Origin: Carex sylvatica
Lineage: Eukaryota > Streptophyta > Magnoliopsida > Poales > Cyperaceae
Reading direction: 5' to 3'
Length of the DNA: 30,784 bases
Assembly: GCA_964058845.1 (NCBI GenBank)
Contig: CAXKVR010000677.1
Span: forward strand, 1-30,784
The notes beneath the pieces are model-generated. The model was not told the DNA's origin, ran no database searches, and saw only the letters and a program-made list of their open reading frames with translations. Position numbers and translations under genes: made by a program. Below are positions 1 through 10,958 of this stretch, in pieces. Numbering within the stretch: position 1 is the first letter of the stretch; each line of letters starts with the position of its first letter.

Positions 1-454
1 ATAACTTTATTTTATATGATTTTATGTGTCACGTGAAAAGAAAAAAAATGAATTATGGTATTATTAATTATTCATGAAGTCATCAAATTATATATTCATG
101 AAGGCATTTATATGTGTTTATAAAGATTATTGATAATCACAATTATTTGGAGGATATTGTTTTGCAAGTTTATTTACAAGATCGAGCAATAAATAATGAT
201 CGATTAACATGAAAAATATATATTTATAATGGATTAAATTAAAGTCCTAATAAATTTTGTAGAAGGGGATAAGTTTAGATGGATCTTGCGGTGGCAACTC
301 AATTTCTAATAGGTGATTCCTTAATAGAGATTTAATGGGTAATAACAAATTAATAATTTGGCCAAAAGAGCGCACATTTTTAGGAGCGTTGACTCCAACT
401 CCATTTCTATGGTGAGTGTGCTCTATGTAAATGGTAGGATGAGCAATTTAGCTC

Positions 455-754
455 TTAATGAGAGATGAGGCAGTATTTTTTGCAAGATATGCCTCTACAC
501 ATATACTTGGTAGGAAACTCATTTATACGAGGGTGTCTGTATACAGCAGCAGTGCTAGGCATGGGTAAGCATCTAAGACTCTCATGAAAAAAACTAAGGT
601 ACTTGTACAGGGCCATTAATGAACAAACCTGTTGACGAGAATCTCCATATTGTGTAACTGGTGGTGTGATTTGAATAAAAGGGATGAGTTCAAGATATAG
701 TTCACTCTGTTTCCTTCGAATAAAATTCATTGGTACTATTTCATCGATGCACAA
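455..754 (-). other. Exon-like ORF, unrecognised
   Basis: An open frame of about 99 codons on the minus strand. Its first in-frame ATG is at about residue 9; the leftmost codon is TTG, so the ORF has no obvious true start. The N-terminal third (NFIRRKQSELYLELIPFIQ onward) looks protein-like. It ends at a CAACAG|GTTTGT sequence near 630 that fits a splice donor, and the frame beyond it looks random. This could be one exon of a gene truncated by the MITE beginning at 761, only a few bases from the ORF's 5' end. I do not recognise a family, and chance is not excluded. Confidence 0.2.
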
Positions 755-760
755 TAAAAA

Positions 761-1189
761 AAGTAAAGTTAGGGTGTGATGTGTTTACCAAGAAAGTTTG
801 GTAAGCATAACTCCAAAAGTTCATCGGATCAACTTCAAACGTCGAATCCAAACCGTTGAAATCCATGTACTTCATGAGTGATGCATGTACATGCACAATT
901 TTGAAAGTTTCGAGTTTATTTGCTACACGGTCAAGCGGTCAAAGAAATAATAAAAATTGAATATATAAAATAACTTATAAATTAACTTATAAAATATTTA
1001 TTTTTCTTTGACCGCTTGACTGTGTAGCAAATAAACTCGAAACTTTCAAAATTTTGCATGTACATGCATCACTCATGAAGTACATGGATTTCAACGGCTT
1101 AAATTCGGCGTTTGACGTCGATTTGATATACTTTTGGAGTTGTGCTCACTAAACTCTCTTAGTGAGCACATTACACCCTAGCTTTGCTC
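761..1189. mobile_element. Foldback MITE with 9-bp TSD (Mutator-like)
   Basis: A 429-bp element that is almost entirely two inverted arms of about 200 bp around a short AT-rich loop (about 965-1005). Its outer ends read AAGTAAAGTTAGGG on the left and, reverse-complemented, GAGCAAAGCTAGGG on the right. It is flanked by a perfect 9-bp direct repeat CAATAAAAA (752-760 and 1190-1198). Long terminal inverted repeats, a 9-bp duplication and no coding sequence fit a Mutator-like MITE moved in trans by a MULE transposase. The arms match almost perfectly around the central CATGTACTTCATGAGTGATG stretch and diverge toward the ends. The transcript would form a long hairpin, a possible small-RNA source. 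Confidence 0.85.
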
Positions 1190-1199
1190 CAATAAAAAT

Positions 1200-1980
1200 A
1201 TCCAGCAATTTGCATTATTGCTTCTATAAGGTCTTTCAATTGATATTCTTAAATTTTTGAATTTTGTGGGAGATTGTTGAAACTAAATTTGAAAAACTCA
1301 AAATTTCCATTCTAGTATATTTACTTAATATCTTCAATTGTAATATTTATTAGTTTGAGGTCTAAACTTAAAAACTCTATATTTTAATTAAATTATTAAT
1401 GGGCTATTATGAACAGCAAACAGTTCATGCGTTTTCCTATGCTAATTAATGCACCCTTTCATTCTTTTAGCCGTTTACAAGTTTGATTATATATACTCCT
1501 TATCATTTATTAATAATTAGTTAATCCTCTGACTCTCTTATGAGAAATGATAACTTATCTTTTTACTCAAAATACTCTCTTAGTACCAAGAAAGAAATCT
1601 CTGTTAAACCCATATATCTCTGTCCAGATAATTCAAATAAAAAATCCTGATGCGATTGATATTCTCATTTATCTTCTAATTAATAATTCGTTTGATCAAC
1701 TGCTAGATATTGTAAGTTATTGCATAGTTATCACGGTTCCATTCATGATCGTATCCTAAGTTGCGACATTCTCAGATTATTTTGATGGTGTTTTCAAATC
1801 TTTCACACTTAAAGAACAATGATGATATTACGATCCGAATTCTTTCAACTTGATTTATTTAATTTAATTAACTATCTTTAACTATCCAAATTTCTGAAAG
1901 TTTATCTCAACATAAGGAATAATTATATGCATCCCTACACTTCTATCCCCCTTTCATCCCCACAACTATAATTTAGAAAA
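1200..1980. other. Intergenic, AT-rich, no gene seen
   Basis: No coding region with a recognisable family. A 70-codon open frame at 1547-1759 is AT-driven, with leucine/isoleucine-rich composition and no motif. If the Copia-like boundary at 1275 is real, part of this stretch is LTR sequence. TATATATA near 1488 could then be its TATA box, but this is unproven. Confidence 0.4.
1262..1290 (+). repeat. Copia-like polypurine tract / 3' LTR start (relic)
   Basis: TTTTGTGGGAGAT followed by TGTTGAAACTAAATTTG matches the usual junction of plant Ty1/copia elements, where a GTGGGAGA polypurine tract abuts an LTR beginning TGTTG. If so, an LTR would start at 1275 and run right for an unknown distance. 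No reverse transcriptase or RNase H remnant is visible upstream and no second LTR copy was seen, so this is at best a decayed fragment. Confidence 0.35.
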
Positions 1981-1983
1981 GTT

Positions 1984-2162
1984 ACATTATGGTCCTCACT
2001 AATTATTTAAACACTTCTAAAATTAAAGGGTTTAAGTTAAATAAGAAAGGTGATAATTATTTAGAGTTTGTACTATGGTCCCCACTAATTATTTAAACAC
2101 TTCTAAAATTATAGAGTTCACTTTTAAAATTACAGGTTGTACTATGGTCCCCACTAATAATT
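1984..2162. repeat. Three imperfect direct repeats, 'ACTATGGTCCCCACTAATTA' type
   Basis: The phrase TATGGTCC(C/T)CACTAATTATTT occurs at about 1987, 2073 and 2142, with the following ACACTTCTAAAATTA present in the first two copies. The first two copies lie about 86 bp apart. The array ends just before the MITE at 2180. It is a short local duplication, probably from replication slippage or a decayed element, with no evident function. Confidence 0.75.
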
Positions 2163-2179
2163 TATCCTACACAAAAAAT

Positions 2180-2586
2180 GAGTAAGGCTACGCTACTTTG
2201 CGAATTAATCGGACTGTTTTAATTCGCACTCATATCTCTAGTTTCGAAGTCCAAATAGCCGATCCAAACCGTTAGATGTTTAATCTATATTAAAATGTGC
2301 TTGAAGACCAAATTTTATATTTTTTTGGAATTTTTTTACTATTTATTAAGATGGCTTGAAAATCACTGTTTTTATTAAAATTCTGTACCATTAAAAAACA
2401 GCGATTTTCAAACCATCTTAATAAATAGTAAAAAAATTTCAAAAAATGTAAAATTTGGTCTCCAAGCACATTTTAATATAGATTAAATATCTAATGGTTT
2501 GGATTGGCTATTTGGACTTCAAAACTAGATATATGAGCGCAAATTAAAACAACCCGTTTAATTCGCGAAGTAGCGTAGCCTTACTC
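2180..2586. mobile_element. Foldback MITE with near-perfect 9-bp TSD (Mutator-like)
   Basis: A 407-bp element made of two ~190-bp inverted arms. The ends are GAGTAAGGCTACGCTACTT and its inverted copy, and the arms converge at about 2375-2395. Flanks are CACAAAAAAT (2170-2179) and CACAAAAAT (2587-2595), a 9-bp duplication with one extra A on the left. There is no coding capacity. The internal phrases GATCCAAACCGTTAGAT and ATTAAAATGTGCTTG are shared, in diverged form, with the element at 18990-19956 (and the first also with 761-1189), so the three appear to be one MITE superfamily mobilised by a Mutator-like transposase. Confidence 0.85.
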
Positions 2587-5196
2587 CACAAAAATATTCA
2601 TCACGATAAACATATACGAGGTGCTTATTCAAGTATTTTTTATATAGGTATAAATACTATAGTGTATAAGTATAAATACTTATAATACTTGATATTAATA
2701 CTTTCATATGCCAATCACTGTCATATGTAAAAAATATTTGCAATTATAGGTATAAATAATTGCACGATGAAGTATAAATACATGTGTAACGACGAGCCTG
2801 AAAGTATGTCATCATGGATCTCATTTGAAAGAGAAAATTACGTAGAAAACGTTCGTAGTTTTAGATTCGCAAAATTCATTATAGATCGTTAGAAATGTGG
2901 ACGAGATTAAAATGAAATAGAAAAAAATTCACCTCTAAAAACGTGCATTCCCCTCCCTCCCAAGTAGTTTGAGATTTGTTTGGAGAGATAATTGTTTACC
3001 TTATTGGTATAAATATTTTCGTCCTTAGGGATAAATACTTCTGTACGTAAGTATTAATACTTTAGAAGAAAAAAAATCAATGCTAGAGTTTTATGGTCCC
3101 ATGATAATTATAGAAGTTAATGAGGGATAAATGCGGAAATAAAAGTGCAGAAATAATTATCAACATCCCAACATAAAATGCTATATATGTAGTGAAAAAC
3201 TGAGCACATTCACAGTAATTTTTTTTATATGATTAATCTCCATAATTTAAAAATCTGATTTTGTCTCTCATTGTATGCATGGTTTAATACGGATTAGACA
3301 GTTCAGGCTAGGCATCGTCCCATCGGACTAACCCAATTCTGTCTACCAGAGTGCCAGACAGCCCATATGAACACTCACACTACAATAAAAGGGGTGAGAT
3401 TTTGGTCTTACTAATCTAATTTGAACTGATCTAAGATGCAAATTAAACTTAGCGAGAACAACTAATATTATCACTGGAATAGTTGCAGAGAAGTAGGCAT
3501 TGATTGCCATTATTGTCTCTATCAAAAAATAGAGAAATCAAATAATAAAGCTAAACGGATCTCTCTGGTAGGTATAATACAATACAACACAGCTGGAAAG
3601 ATATTCAAAATGCATTTATGGTGCTGTACCGGTGGGGCTCAAAAATAGCTCCGTATGGATCAGGCAAATATTGAAGGGAGTATGGCAATTTTAGATGGCC
3701 CACAAGGATTGTAATTCAATTTGGGGACCTCTAATTAATATAACATAAAAATGTTTAATTCTCAAAATAAATGTCAAACTTTTTTTTAATTAAAATATAT
3801 AATCAACAATATTGATAATTAAACAGATTCTATCTTGAAAAAAGACTAGATATTTTTTATTTTTTATGGTTTGCCGATAACAAATATATTGATAAAAGAA
3901 GTTATTTACAAAGTACTAGTAAATATAAAGCCTCCCCAGCACACTTAACTATACAATAGGGCAGACTATTTTATTATATTCTCCTATTTTATTATATATA
4001 AAGACTAGTTATTTTAAACTTCAATTCTTTAAGACAAAACTAAAATCTGACAAAAATAAAATTATTGAGCTTGTTTTGGAGCTGGAGCTTGATTTGAATT
4101 TGAATTGATCTAAAAACAGTATCTCAATTGATTTTTAATTCAAACTTCATTCAGTTCACTTCATAAACAATCAAGTTAAAATTAGAGTTAGCTCTTTTAA
4201 GTTCGACCTGCTACAACGGTACTTCAGCAGAAAGTAAAGCAATTTTCTTTCTATTAAATTTAAAAAAGGTGCTCTAAATAAAACATGTTTAGTTTACACG
4301 TGAAGTAATTAAATGAAATCAAAACTGGGGTAAAGACGAACAATGCACTGGATTCTCTACTGCTTTTGACGAATCATATTGTATGATGTCTTGCTTGTTC
4401 AAGAGAGTACCTGAGAACTTTAACAAGGTTAGGAGTTTGTGTGCATATATATTTTCAATTTTCTTCACCTGAGGCTAACTGGCCAACTATATATGATGCT
4501 AAGATTCAAGCAAATATTTATATATATATATAGAATTCACGAAAATTACACGAGTAAACAACTCCAAAAATACACCAACAAACTAGTCCTAGAAAACATT
4601 TCTTCGCTGTAGGACCACACCTTCAAGCTGAAGCGCCTACACAGCATTGGAAATAGCTCAGTATCTTTTTCCTACCCTGCATTGATAACATTAAAATTAA
4701 AGCTTAGTACAAGACAAATATTTCTTTTTGAATTTTTATTTATTGATATAAATTTGTCCCATGTTATAGCAGCAATTGGGCTGGCATCTATTTTTATAGA
4801 TTTTCTTCTGTTACCAACATAACAGCAGATGCCGACCTATGGAAATAGCCGCCCAAATTATTTGATTAATCAATCAAAATACGTTGCTTATAAAATTGAT
4901 TGAATGAACTTGGTCTATTCAACTGTCCAAATTTAGTCCATACAGTTGCACAAGTTCACTAATACCATTCAGACTTTCAATCTCTCACATCATTATCGAA
5001 CATTAATTTTTATCAAAAGGACATTTGACCACTACAATTAGCTGAGTAAAATATTAGAAAGATTAGAGAAAAACAAGAGGAAGACCGCCGCCTATTTGAC
5101 AGAAAAAAATAATAAACAGGAGCCGTGGGATTAGAGCAAGCACCTCTCTTCCGACCTCTTTCGTAACATCAACTTAGAATAAATTGTTGAAAATAG
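2587..5196. other. Long AT-rich intergenic stretch
   Basis: No gene recognised. Between about 2640 and 3060 there are at least six scattered copies of a GTATAAATA(C/T) word. The 60-codon open frame near 3343-3525 has no motif. 4075-4215 contains GAGCTGGAGCTTGATTTGAA-type sequence resembling a decayed repeat. 4508-4531 is a short TA run. Nothing else stands out. Confidence 0.4.
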
Positions 5197-5205
5197 CTCT
5201 AATTA

Positions 5206-5485
5206 GGGGCGGATTTATGTATTGATCAGGGGTGCTAAGTCACCCTATGATTTTAAAATTCTTAATTATGTATATTAAACTTTAGTTAAATTTTTAAATT
5301 TTTTGAACTCTTATATAGTCTAACACCTCTCATAAAATAACAAATATTTATTGATAGTCTAGTGGTTTGAGTTCTAATTGTCATGTGTGAGATTATGGAT
5401 TCAATTCCTACTAACTACATTTTTTTTTCATATATTACATTTTATATATTAGTATCCCTATTTAAATTTTCTAGTTCCGGCCCTC
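5206..5485. mobile_element. Small non-autonomous element with 9-bp TSD
   Basis: Direct repeats CTCTAATTA at 5197-5205 and 5486-5494 flank a 280-bp segment that begins GGGGCGGATTTATG and ends CTAGTTCCGGCCCTC. The ends are weakly inverted (GGGGCGGA versus GAGGGCCGGA reverse-complemented). Inside, TAGTCTAGTGGTTTGAG (about 5357) and GGATTCAATTCC (about 5397) resemble the A and B boxes of a tRNA-type pol III promoter about 40 bp apart, so a SINE-derived origin is an alternative. GGGGCGGAT ends also occur on the repeats at 10064-10793. Confidence 0.5.
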
Positions 5486-5494
5486 CTCTAATTA

Positions 5495-6361
5495 ATCAAC
5501 AAATTAATTTGGTACAGAGATATGACAGATAGATAATGGGACATGTAGTTATATATATTTTATAATGAAATAGATATATATATATATTATATATGATGCG
5601 TGTATAGAAGCAAATCACAGTCAGCAACAGTTGTCCTAATTAGGCTGTTCACTCGCAACCTCCAATCTGCTCCAAAGATTCTTTTGTCTAGCATCTTGGC
5701 CCAGCCCATTTATGTTGACGTGGCAAAACGGCACTTTTTACCTGGAACACGTCTTCAATAATTTATAAAGAACACCTTCTTGTCGTAAATAAATAAATAT
5801 ATATAACACCTTCTGAAAAAAGGGGTCCATGGTTTCTTGTAATCTAACTCCGAATCTCCGATCCGTTACTACTGTTAGTTCCGTACGGAAATTGGCGACG
5901 CGCTTCCGAAATATCTGAAGTTAGAAAACCAAGGTCTACACTCTACATTGAGAAAAGTAGGAACGTAAACATCTCTGGTCAACAAATTGTAACATCTCCC
6001 ATTAAATCCAGCCCCACCACTCCGTGATTGTTCATTACAAAGCTGGAGATATCCAGTTAAAGTCCACAGGAGAGAATACTGATAACTCTTCAGTGGAAAA
6101 TCCACGGGCCACGGCTGAAGAGTGAAGACAATTCCGGTTTCCCAAATCAAATCCCACTAAATTTTCCACGAGCAAATTTTGAATGAAGCCGGAACAGCAG
6201 CTCACAGGTACACGCTTTAAACAACTAAACAGGTGGGTGGTTATAACCAAAGAGACCTTTGTGCTCCAGGCTCAAAGACGAATGTACTAAAAAAGATTAG
6301 CTTCTCGCTTTACGAACCCAATCTACAATTCTATACTACCGACCAACTGCAAGCTGACACC
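5495..6361. other. Intergenic / 3' side of the RIN4-like gene
   Basis: Contains a TA microsatellite (about 5573-5590). It also holds possible promoter words on the plus strand: AGCCCA repeats around 5698-5708, an ACGT core TGACGTGG at 5716-5723 and TATAAAG at 5764-5770. These precede a 29-codon ATG frame at 5829-5918 (MVSCNLTPNLRS...). On the minus strand this region should hold the 3' end of the gene at 6383-6769, but no last exon was identified. The minus-strand open frames here (5875-6150, 6035-6250) start at non-ATG codons and show no family signature. Confidence 0.3.
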
Positions 6362-6769
6362 TCAGAGATAAGATTTACTAACCGTGGGGGAGTGGTCGCC
6401 GACGTGATGGAGCGGGCGACGGTGATCCATCTCATCTGATCCACGCGAGTCCACGTGGCGTTGGTGAAGGTTGCCATCGTTTCCCCTGTGGGCCCCACCG
6501 CCTTGCGTGGGGTTACTCGTGAGTTCCTCTTCGTTTCCTAGACTAGCACGAGAAATCTCCTTCTTGTTTTGCTTTCTCATCTCGCGGATCTTGGTGAAAT
6601 CCATGGAGTAGTCGGGCATCGGACCGTTTTTCGTGTCCCAATCTCCAAAAGTTGGCACGGACATCCAGTTTCCCTGAATCAGTTTCATAATTTAGGTCAG
6701 ATAATGGACAATTAATTTTAGATCGAGAGAGCGAGATAGATTTGAGCGTACCTCTTTGCGATTCTCCAT
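6362..6769 (-). CDS. RIN4/NOI-domain family protein (C-terminal exon unresolved)
   Basis: Two exons are visible on the minus strand. Exon 1 (6769-6752) encodes MENRKE and ends GAG|GTACGC. The intron (6751-6674, 78 bp) ends ATTCAG. Exon 2 begins at 6673 with GNWMSVPTFGDWD and continues PDYSMDFTKIREMRKQNKKE and SRASLGNEEEL. VPxFGxWD followed by DF-KIREMRK is the NOI / AvrRpt2-cleavage-site domain of the RPM1-interacting protein 4 family. Those proteins are small and largely disordered; RIN4 itself acts at the plasma membrane in immune signalling, while the role of this short subfamily is less known. The frame runs to a TGA at 6362-6364, but an ACG|GTTAGT donor at 6383/6382 suggests splicing to a short last exon, which in relatives is cysteine-rich with a possible lipid anchor. 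I could not find that exon. ATG at 6688, within the intron and in frame, gives an alternative N-terminus if the intron is retained. Confidence 0.8.
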
Positions 6770-6936
6770 GGATTAGTTGCTTGAGAGAGATCAGGAAGTA
6801 GAAGACTTGACTAATTGGTCTTTGAATTAAGTTCTTTTTTTACAAAAAAATTCTCTTTGGTTGGCCGGAAAGGAAAGATATGGGAGTGATGCTAGAGAGA
6901 AAGAGAAGTCTGGATAGCTTCGTGTGGTGTTTGGGT

Positions 6937-6944
6937 CTTTATAT
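6937..6944 (-). promoter_or_regulatory. TATA box of the RIN4-like gene
   Basis: Reads ATATAAAG on the minus strand, about 170 bp upstream of the ATG at 6769. This predicts a transcript start near 6905 and a 5' leader of roughly 135 nt containing a purine-rich GAGAGAAAGAG stretch. There is no competing TATA between it and the ATG. Confidence 0.55.
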
Positions 6945-9900
6945 CAGGAGTATGTTTATTTATGGAGTAATTAATCATGATTGTTTTTCAGTTTGACTGT
7001 TGAAATTATTTAATGGCTCTCTTGCAAGAAAAAAAACTTTAATGTAGCAAACTAAAGTGGTTCGACAGGTGTACGGTTGTGATAAGGTGGGAAGCATTAG
7101 ATACCAAGTTCGGGTCCGTCCGGATCGTATTCAGTAGTGTTAATTAACATGAACAAGGTTCACATTTGTACAAATAATAAGGATTGTAAAAACTAGGACC
7201 TTATTAGGATAAGCCGCCTGATACACCGAAACAGAAACCAATAGTCCTTCGGAGCACAACGCCGCGTGCAGATGGAACCTATAAAAGCAAGGTGCGTGCC
7301 TATTGGGGGGAATTGGCGACTGGGCCTCACCACGGTTTGGGTGCGGTCATGGTCCGTGTGTGCCAGCCCGAGTACAGTGCAACTTTAGGCATAATTGCAT
7401 GGAACCCGTGCACGGTTCTGTTTCCCGTAAATAACATAAAAAAATTATATATTTTTAGATATTTGATATTTTTTTATAATTAAATTAGGAACAACGGTAT
7501 GTTAGGGAGAATAATGGCGTGTCAGCGCCGATGTATGGTCGGCTGTTTCAATGTTGGATCTCGTGCGGTGTCTCTATCAATTTCTCTGTGTAGCGAGTAA
7601 TACGAATTTGGCAATACGGCAACGCCATTATCCTTTACCTTGTAGTGTGCTACTAGTGTGATTGTATTTCAGCGACTCGTCGCATGTCTCATTCGTTATC
7701 GGACGAGTTGTATAGGTGGAAACTAGCCAAACTGGCCGGGCAACGGTTCTCTCAGTCTCAAGTCTCAACTTTGAACCTGTCAAATATATTAGTGATATCA
7801 CATTATTCCCAAATACTTTTTGACACGGTAAAAGCATGACCAATCTCTGTGTGATTTTCATGTATGATATAGTGTGATACTGTGATGTGTTCAGTGTTGA
7901 TAGTGAGGTTCTAAATAATAATTATCGTTTTTATTGTTTTTAAAGTTTGAAAAAATTATAATTAACTATTTAGAATTTTGATAAAAAAAATAGCTAATAG
8001 TGTTATAGTTTTTAAGGTTAAAAAAAATTATTGCGCAGTTGTAGCTATCTATTTATAACTTTGGTAGAATTTACTTATATACTCTTGTAATTGAGTTTTC
8101 TTTTATAATTTCAATATGATGTATTAATTAGAACTATTAATTTCAAATTATCAAAAATTGGAAGAAATTTGAAGTCGTGAAATATATACTAAATCTTATA
8201 ATTTTTACAGACATTATGTGCATATATATAAATAAATTATGATTATAAATATAATGTTGGATTTCAGATAATATTTTGGAAAAAAATAATGATTGTCAAG
8301 TAATTACTGCTTAATTATTACATAATAAATAGAGATATAGATATAATCACCAACATCACCATGCCTATAAAATGTATTATTTGATTAGAACCAGTCTATG
8401 ATCCAGTGAGAAAGGTAATTATGAGGTTGTATGTTTGATATTTGAATGAAAAAAATCTTTGATATTAAATTATTAGATAGTTTGATCTCTAATTTTTACT
8501 TAAAAAATATATATATTAAAAAGAATATAAAAAAAATGTATGATTTGATGGCCGCTCTTTTATCTCAACAAAACTAAGATATTATATTCCGCACCTAATG
8601 ACTTGCTGTACTTTTATTGAACCATCTAACGCGATTGATTATTAATTGAGAAAGGAAAGGATATTTTCCGCATTTAGTTATTCCTCCTACAGCAATCAAT
8701 CATCGCTAAAGTAATAGTCTGCAAAAGATGGATCCCGGTTCATGATTGGTTCAAATTATCAAATGGAACGAACAGAAGCAATATTCTGAAGAAAAAGTAT
8801 ACCTAGCAAATGATTGGTTCAAATTACTAAGGCGAAAAATAAAATATTAATTGTAGTACTTTAATTTTTTTGAGAAAGGTAGTACTTTAGTTTTAATTAG
8901 GGGAGAATGAATGTGACACGAAATCATATCAAATCAGATTAATTAGTGAACCGTCCATACTAACTCTTGAACAGAGATTCTCTCTTGACCCAATAATTCA
9001 ATCCGCCAGGTTAGCAATTAGAAAATAATAAATAGAACCCAAGAACTGTTTGTGTATACAGGTTAAGAAGGGTAGTTGTCACAGTTTGAGTTCGAATTAG
9101 ACAATAAGTTGGTACCACTTGTATATATAATTTGTTAGCTTGGTGTTTTATTTTTCTTATTAGAGGGCTCCGGTAGCATCTTTGAGATGTTATTTTTCAA
9201 AATTAAATATGTGTCTCTTTATAGAAAGATGATGGTTTATACCATTGTACTAAATTTCGCGGTTATTAGCTCGTTGTTTTGTGTACAAATAATAATGATA
9301 ATAAACAAGAATAGAAGCATAACGGGCGATTGCTATTCTAATTAAAACCCTTTCCTCATTTAAAAAGGGAATTAAATCAATATTAGTTGCTAGGTTGTGG
9401 TTACACAACACAAGATAATTACTTTATGTGATGTTTGATTGTAGACTAGAGAATAAAATAAGAATTTTAGACATCAGTTATTATGGTAAAAATAATTTAA
9501 TTGAGTCGGACTAAGATAAAATAAGTTGATATTTAGGTTAGTCTAAATTGACCTAAACTAACTCACATTTTAGACCTACGGGCCATGTAAGAACCCAAAA
9601 AAAAAAAACTCACATTTTCATATGGTTAATTTAGTTGGAAGCGAAGTTTAAGCTTTCATTATTTTCAATCACTATATAAGAAATATAAAATAAATAATTA
9701 ATTTTGTTTCCAATTAAGAATAAAGAAACTTTATCAATCTTATAATAATATTTTTTTTAAAAGACATAACTTTCTAAATTAAGAAAATACGCAATCTAGA
9801 AAATAATTAAATAAATATTTTATAGAAATATACTAGAAATAAATATATATATTTTTTCAGCAATTAAACATATTTTTGACAAAATAAATTGGCATACATA

Positions 9901-10063
9901 TAAGTTGTAACAAATAAAGTCATGTCTTAAGCCACCAAATTCCTACCAAACAAGAAATAACTTAAGTCGAGGTATAACTTTAGACATCAACTAAACATGA
10001 ATAATTTAGGCCGGCCTAAGCTGGAATAACAAAATTATGTGACATTAGTCTTAGCATGGCTGG
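6945..10063. other. Intergenic, no gene recognised
   Basis: 7070-7440 is more GC-rich than its surroundings and has a TATAAAAG word at 7281-7288 followed by an open frame at 7292-7483. That frame has no start ATG or motif, and the stretch could be an unrecognised repeat. 7480-7880 is likewise moderately GC-rich without recognisable coding. 8742-8762 and 8811-8831 share ATGATTGGTTCAAATTA as a direct repeat. TAGGCCGGCCTA at 10007-10018 is a 12-bp palindrome. The rest is AT-rich and featureless to my reading. Confidence 0.35.
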
Positions 10064-10402
10064 ATTCAAGATTTTCGTTAGGGGGTCAAAAAATATCGAA
10101 TCGGATTTAAATAGCTAATTAGATTTAAACCCATTAACTAATTTGATACTCGATAAAAAAAATAATACTTTGACATATATTATTCAATGCTCTAACTTGT
10201 AATAACTTGTAATTCTAATTACCAATAATGATCCAAGAAATTTATTTTGATTTTAACACTAAATTTATTCTGAATCACAAATCAAACATCCAGAGAGGAC
10301 AAAAAAAATTCCGTGGGGCAAAGTCGTTCGGTACCGATATATCACTAGTAATACTCAAAATCTAGATGAGGGGACGACTGGCCTACATGTGGGTCCGCCC
10401 TT
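10064..10402. repeat. Dispersed repeat, copy A (~340 bp)
   Basis: Diverged relative of the next repeat in the same orientation. Both have GATTTT near the left end, AATCGGATTTAA(A/G)TAGCTAAT, CCATTAACTAAT, GCTCTAACTT and GCAAAGTCG(T/G)TC, and end ATGTGG(G/A)TCCGC. Similar GGGGCGGATCTAGGATTTT...GGATCCGCCCCT elements are common in plant genomes and are often attributed to hAT-type transposons; that family assignment is from memory. There is no coding capacity. Confidence 0.6.
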
Positions 10403-10435
10403 GAGTCTTAGTCCACAACCAAACACCACTTTAGA

Positions 10436-10793
10436 CAGGGACAGATCTAGGATTTTTATCGCCAGAGGGAGGTAAAGAAATAACAAATCGGATTTAAGTA
10501 GCTAATAAGATTCAAATCCATTAACTAATCGGGTACTAGATAAAAATAATAATAATTTAACTTATAATTTCTAATGCTTTGACTCATAATTTATGATGCT
10601 CTAACTTATAATTTTAATTATCAATCATAATTCAAGATATTTAATTTAATTTTAACCTTAAATTTATTTCAAATTACCAGAATTTTGAGAGTGAAAAAAA
10701 GTTTCCAGGAGCAAAGTCGGTCAGGGTTGATAGATCTCCATAAAAATTCAATATCTAGAGGAGCTCTGCCTCCCCGGTCCTATGTGGATCCGC
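10436..10793. repeat. Dispersed repeat, copy B, interrupted by the LTR element
   Basis: Begins CAGGGACAGATCTAGGATTT and runs to GTGGATCCGC at the left edge of the retrotransposon. The sequence resumes after the 3' LTR as CCCTAATATTAG (18832 on). Joining across one target-site copy gives GGATCCGCCCCTA, the same end as copy A (GGGTCCGCCC). ACTTTAGA before the left end and ATATTAGA after the right end agree at 6 of 8 positions, weakly suggesting an old 8-bp duplication. The LTR element therefore landed in the last few bases of this repeat. Confidence 0.6.
10789..10793. repeat. Target-site duplication, left
   Basis: TCCGC immediately precedes the 5' LTR and is repeated exactly at 18827-18831 after the 3' LTR. 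Five bases is the normal duplication for Ty3/gypsy integrases, and an intact pair shows the two LTRs belong to one insertion. Confidence 0.9.
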
Positions 10794-10958
10794 TGATAAG
10801 CATAAATTATATACACATTTAATCTAGATTTTATTATGAAATAACACCAATTGTCTTGTATTTATTATGTAAAATGATCAAAATACACCTAGAATCAAGT
10901 TATTGCAGTTATTTGGCTTTTCAATGCAGGAAATAATGCAAAATAGCAAAAATACCCT

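Noticed and set aside
5350..5410. tRNA gene suggested by A-box and B-box-like words
   Set aside because: No cloverleaf can be drawn; the words lie inside a TSD-flanked repeat and are at most SINE-derived.
7281..7483. TATA box plus 63-codon ORF
   Set aside because: The ORF starts at a non-ATG codon immediately after the TATA word, has no family resemblance, and ends in AT-rich sequence.
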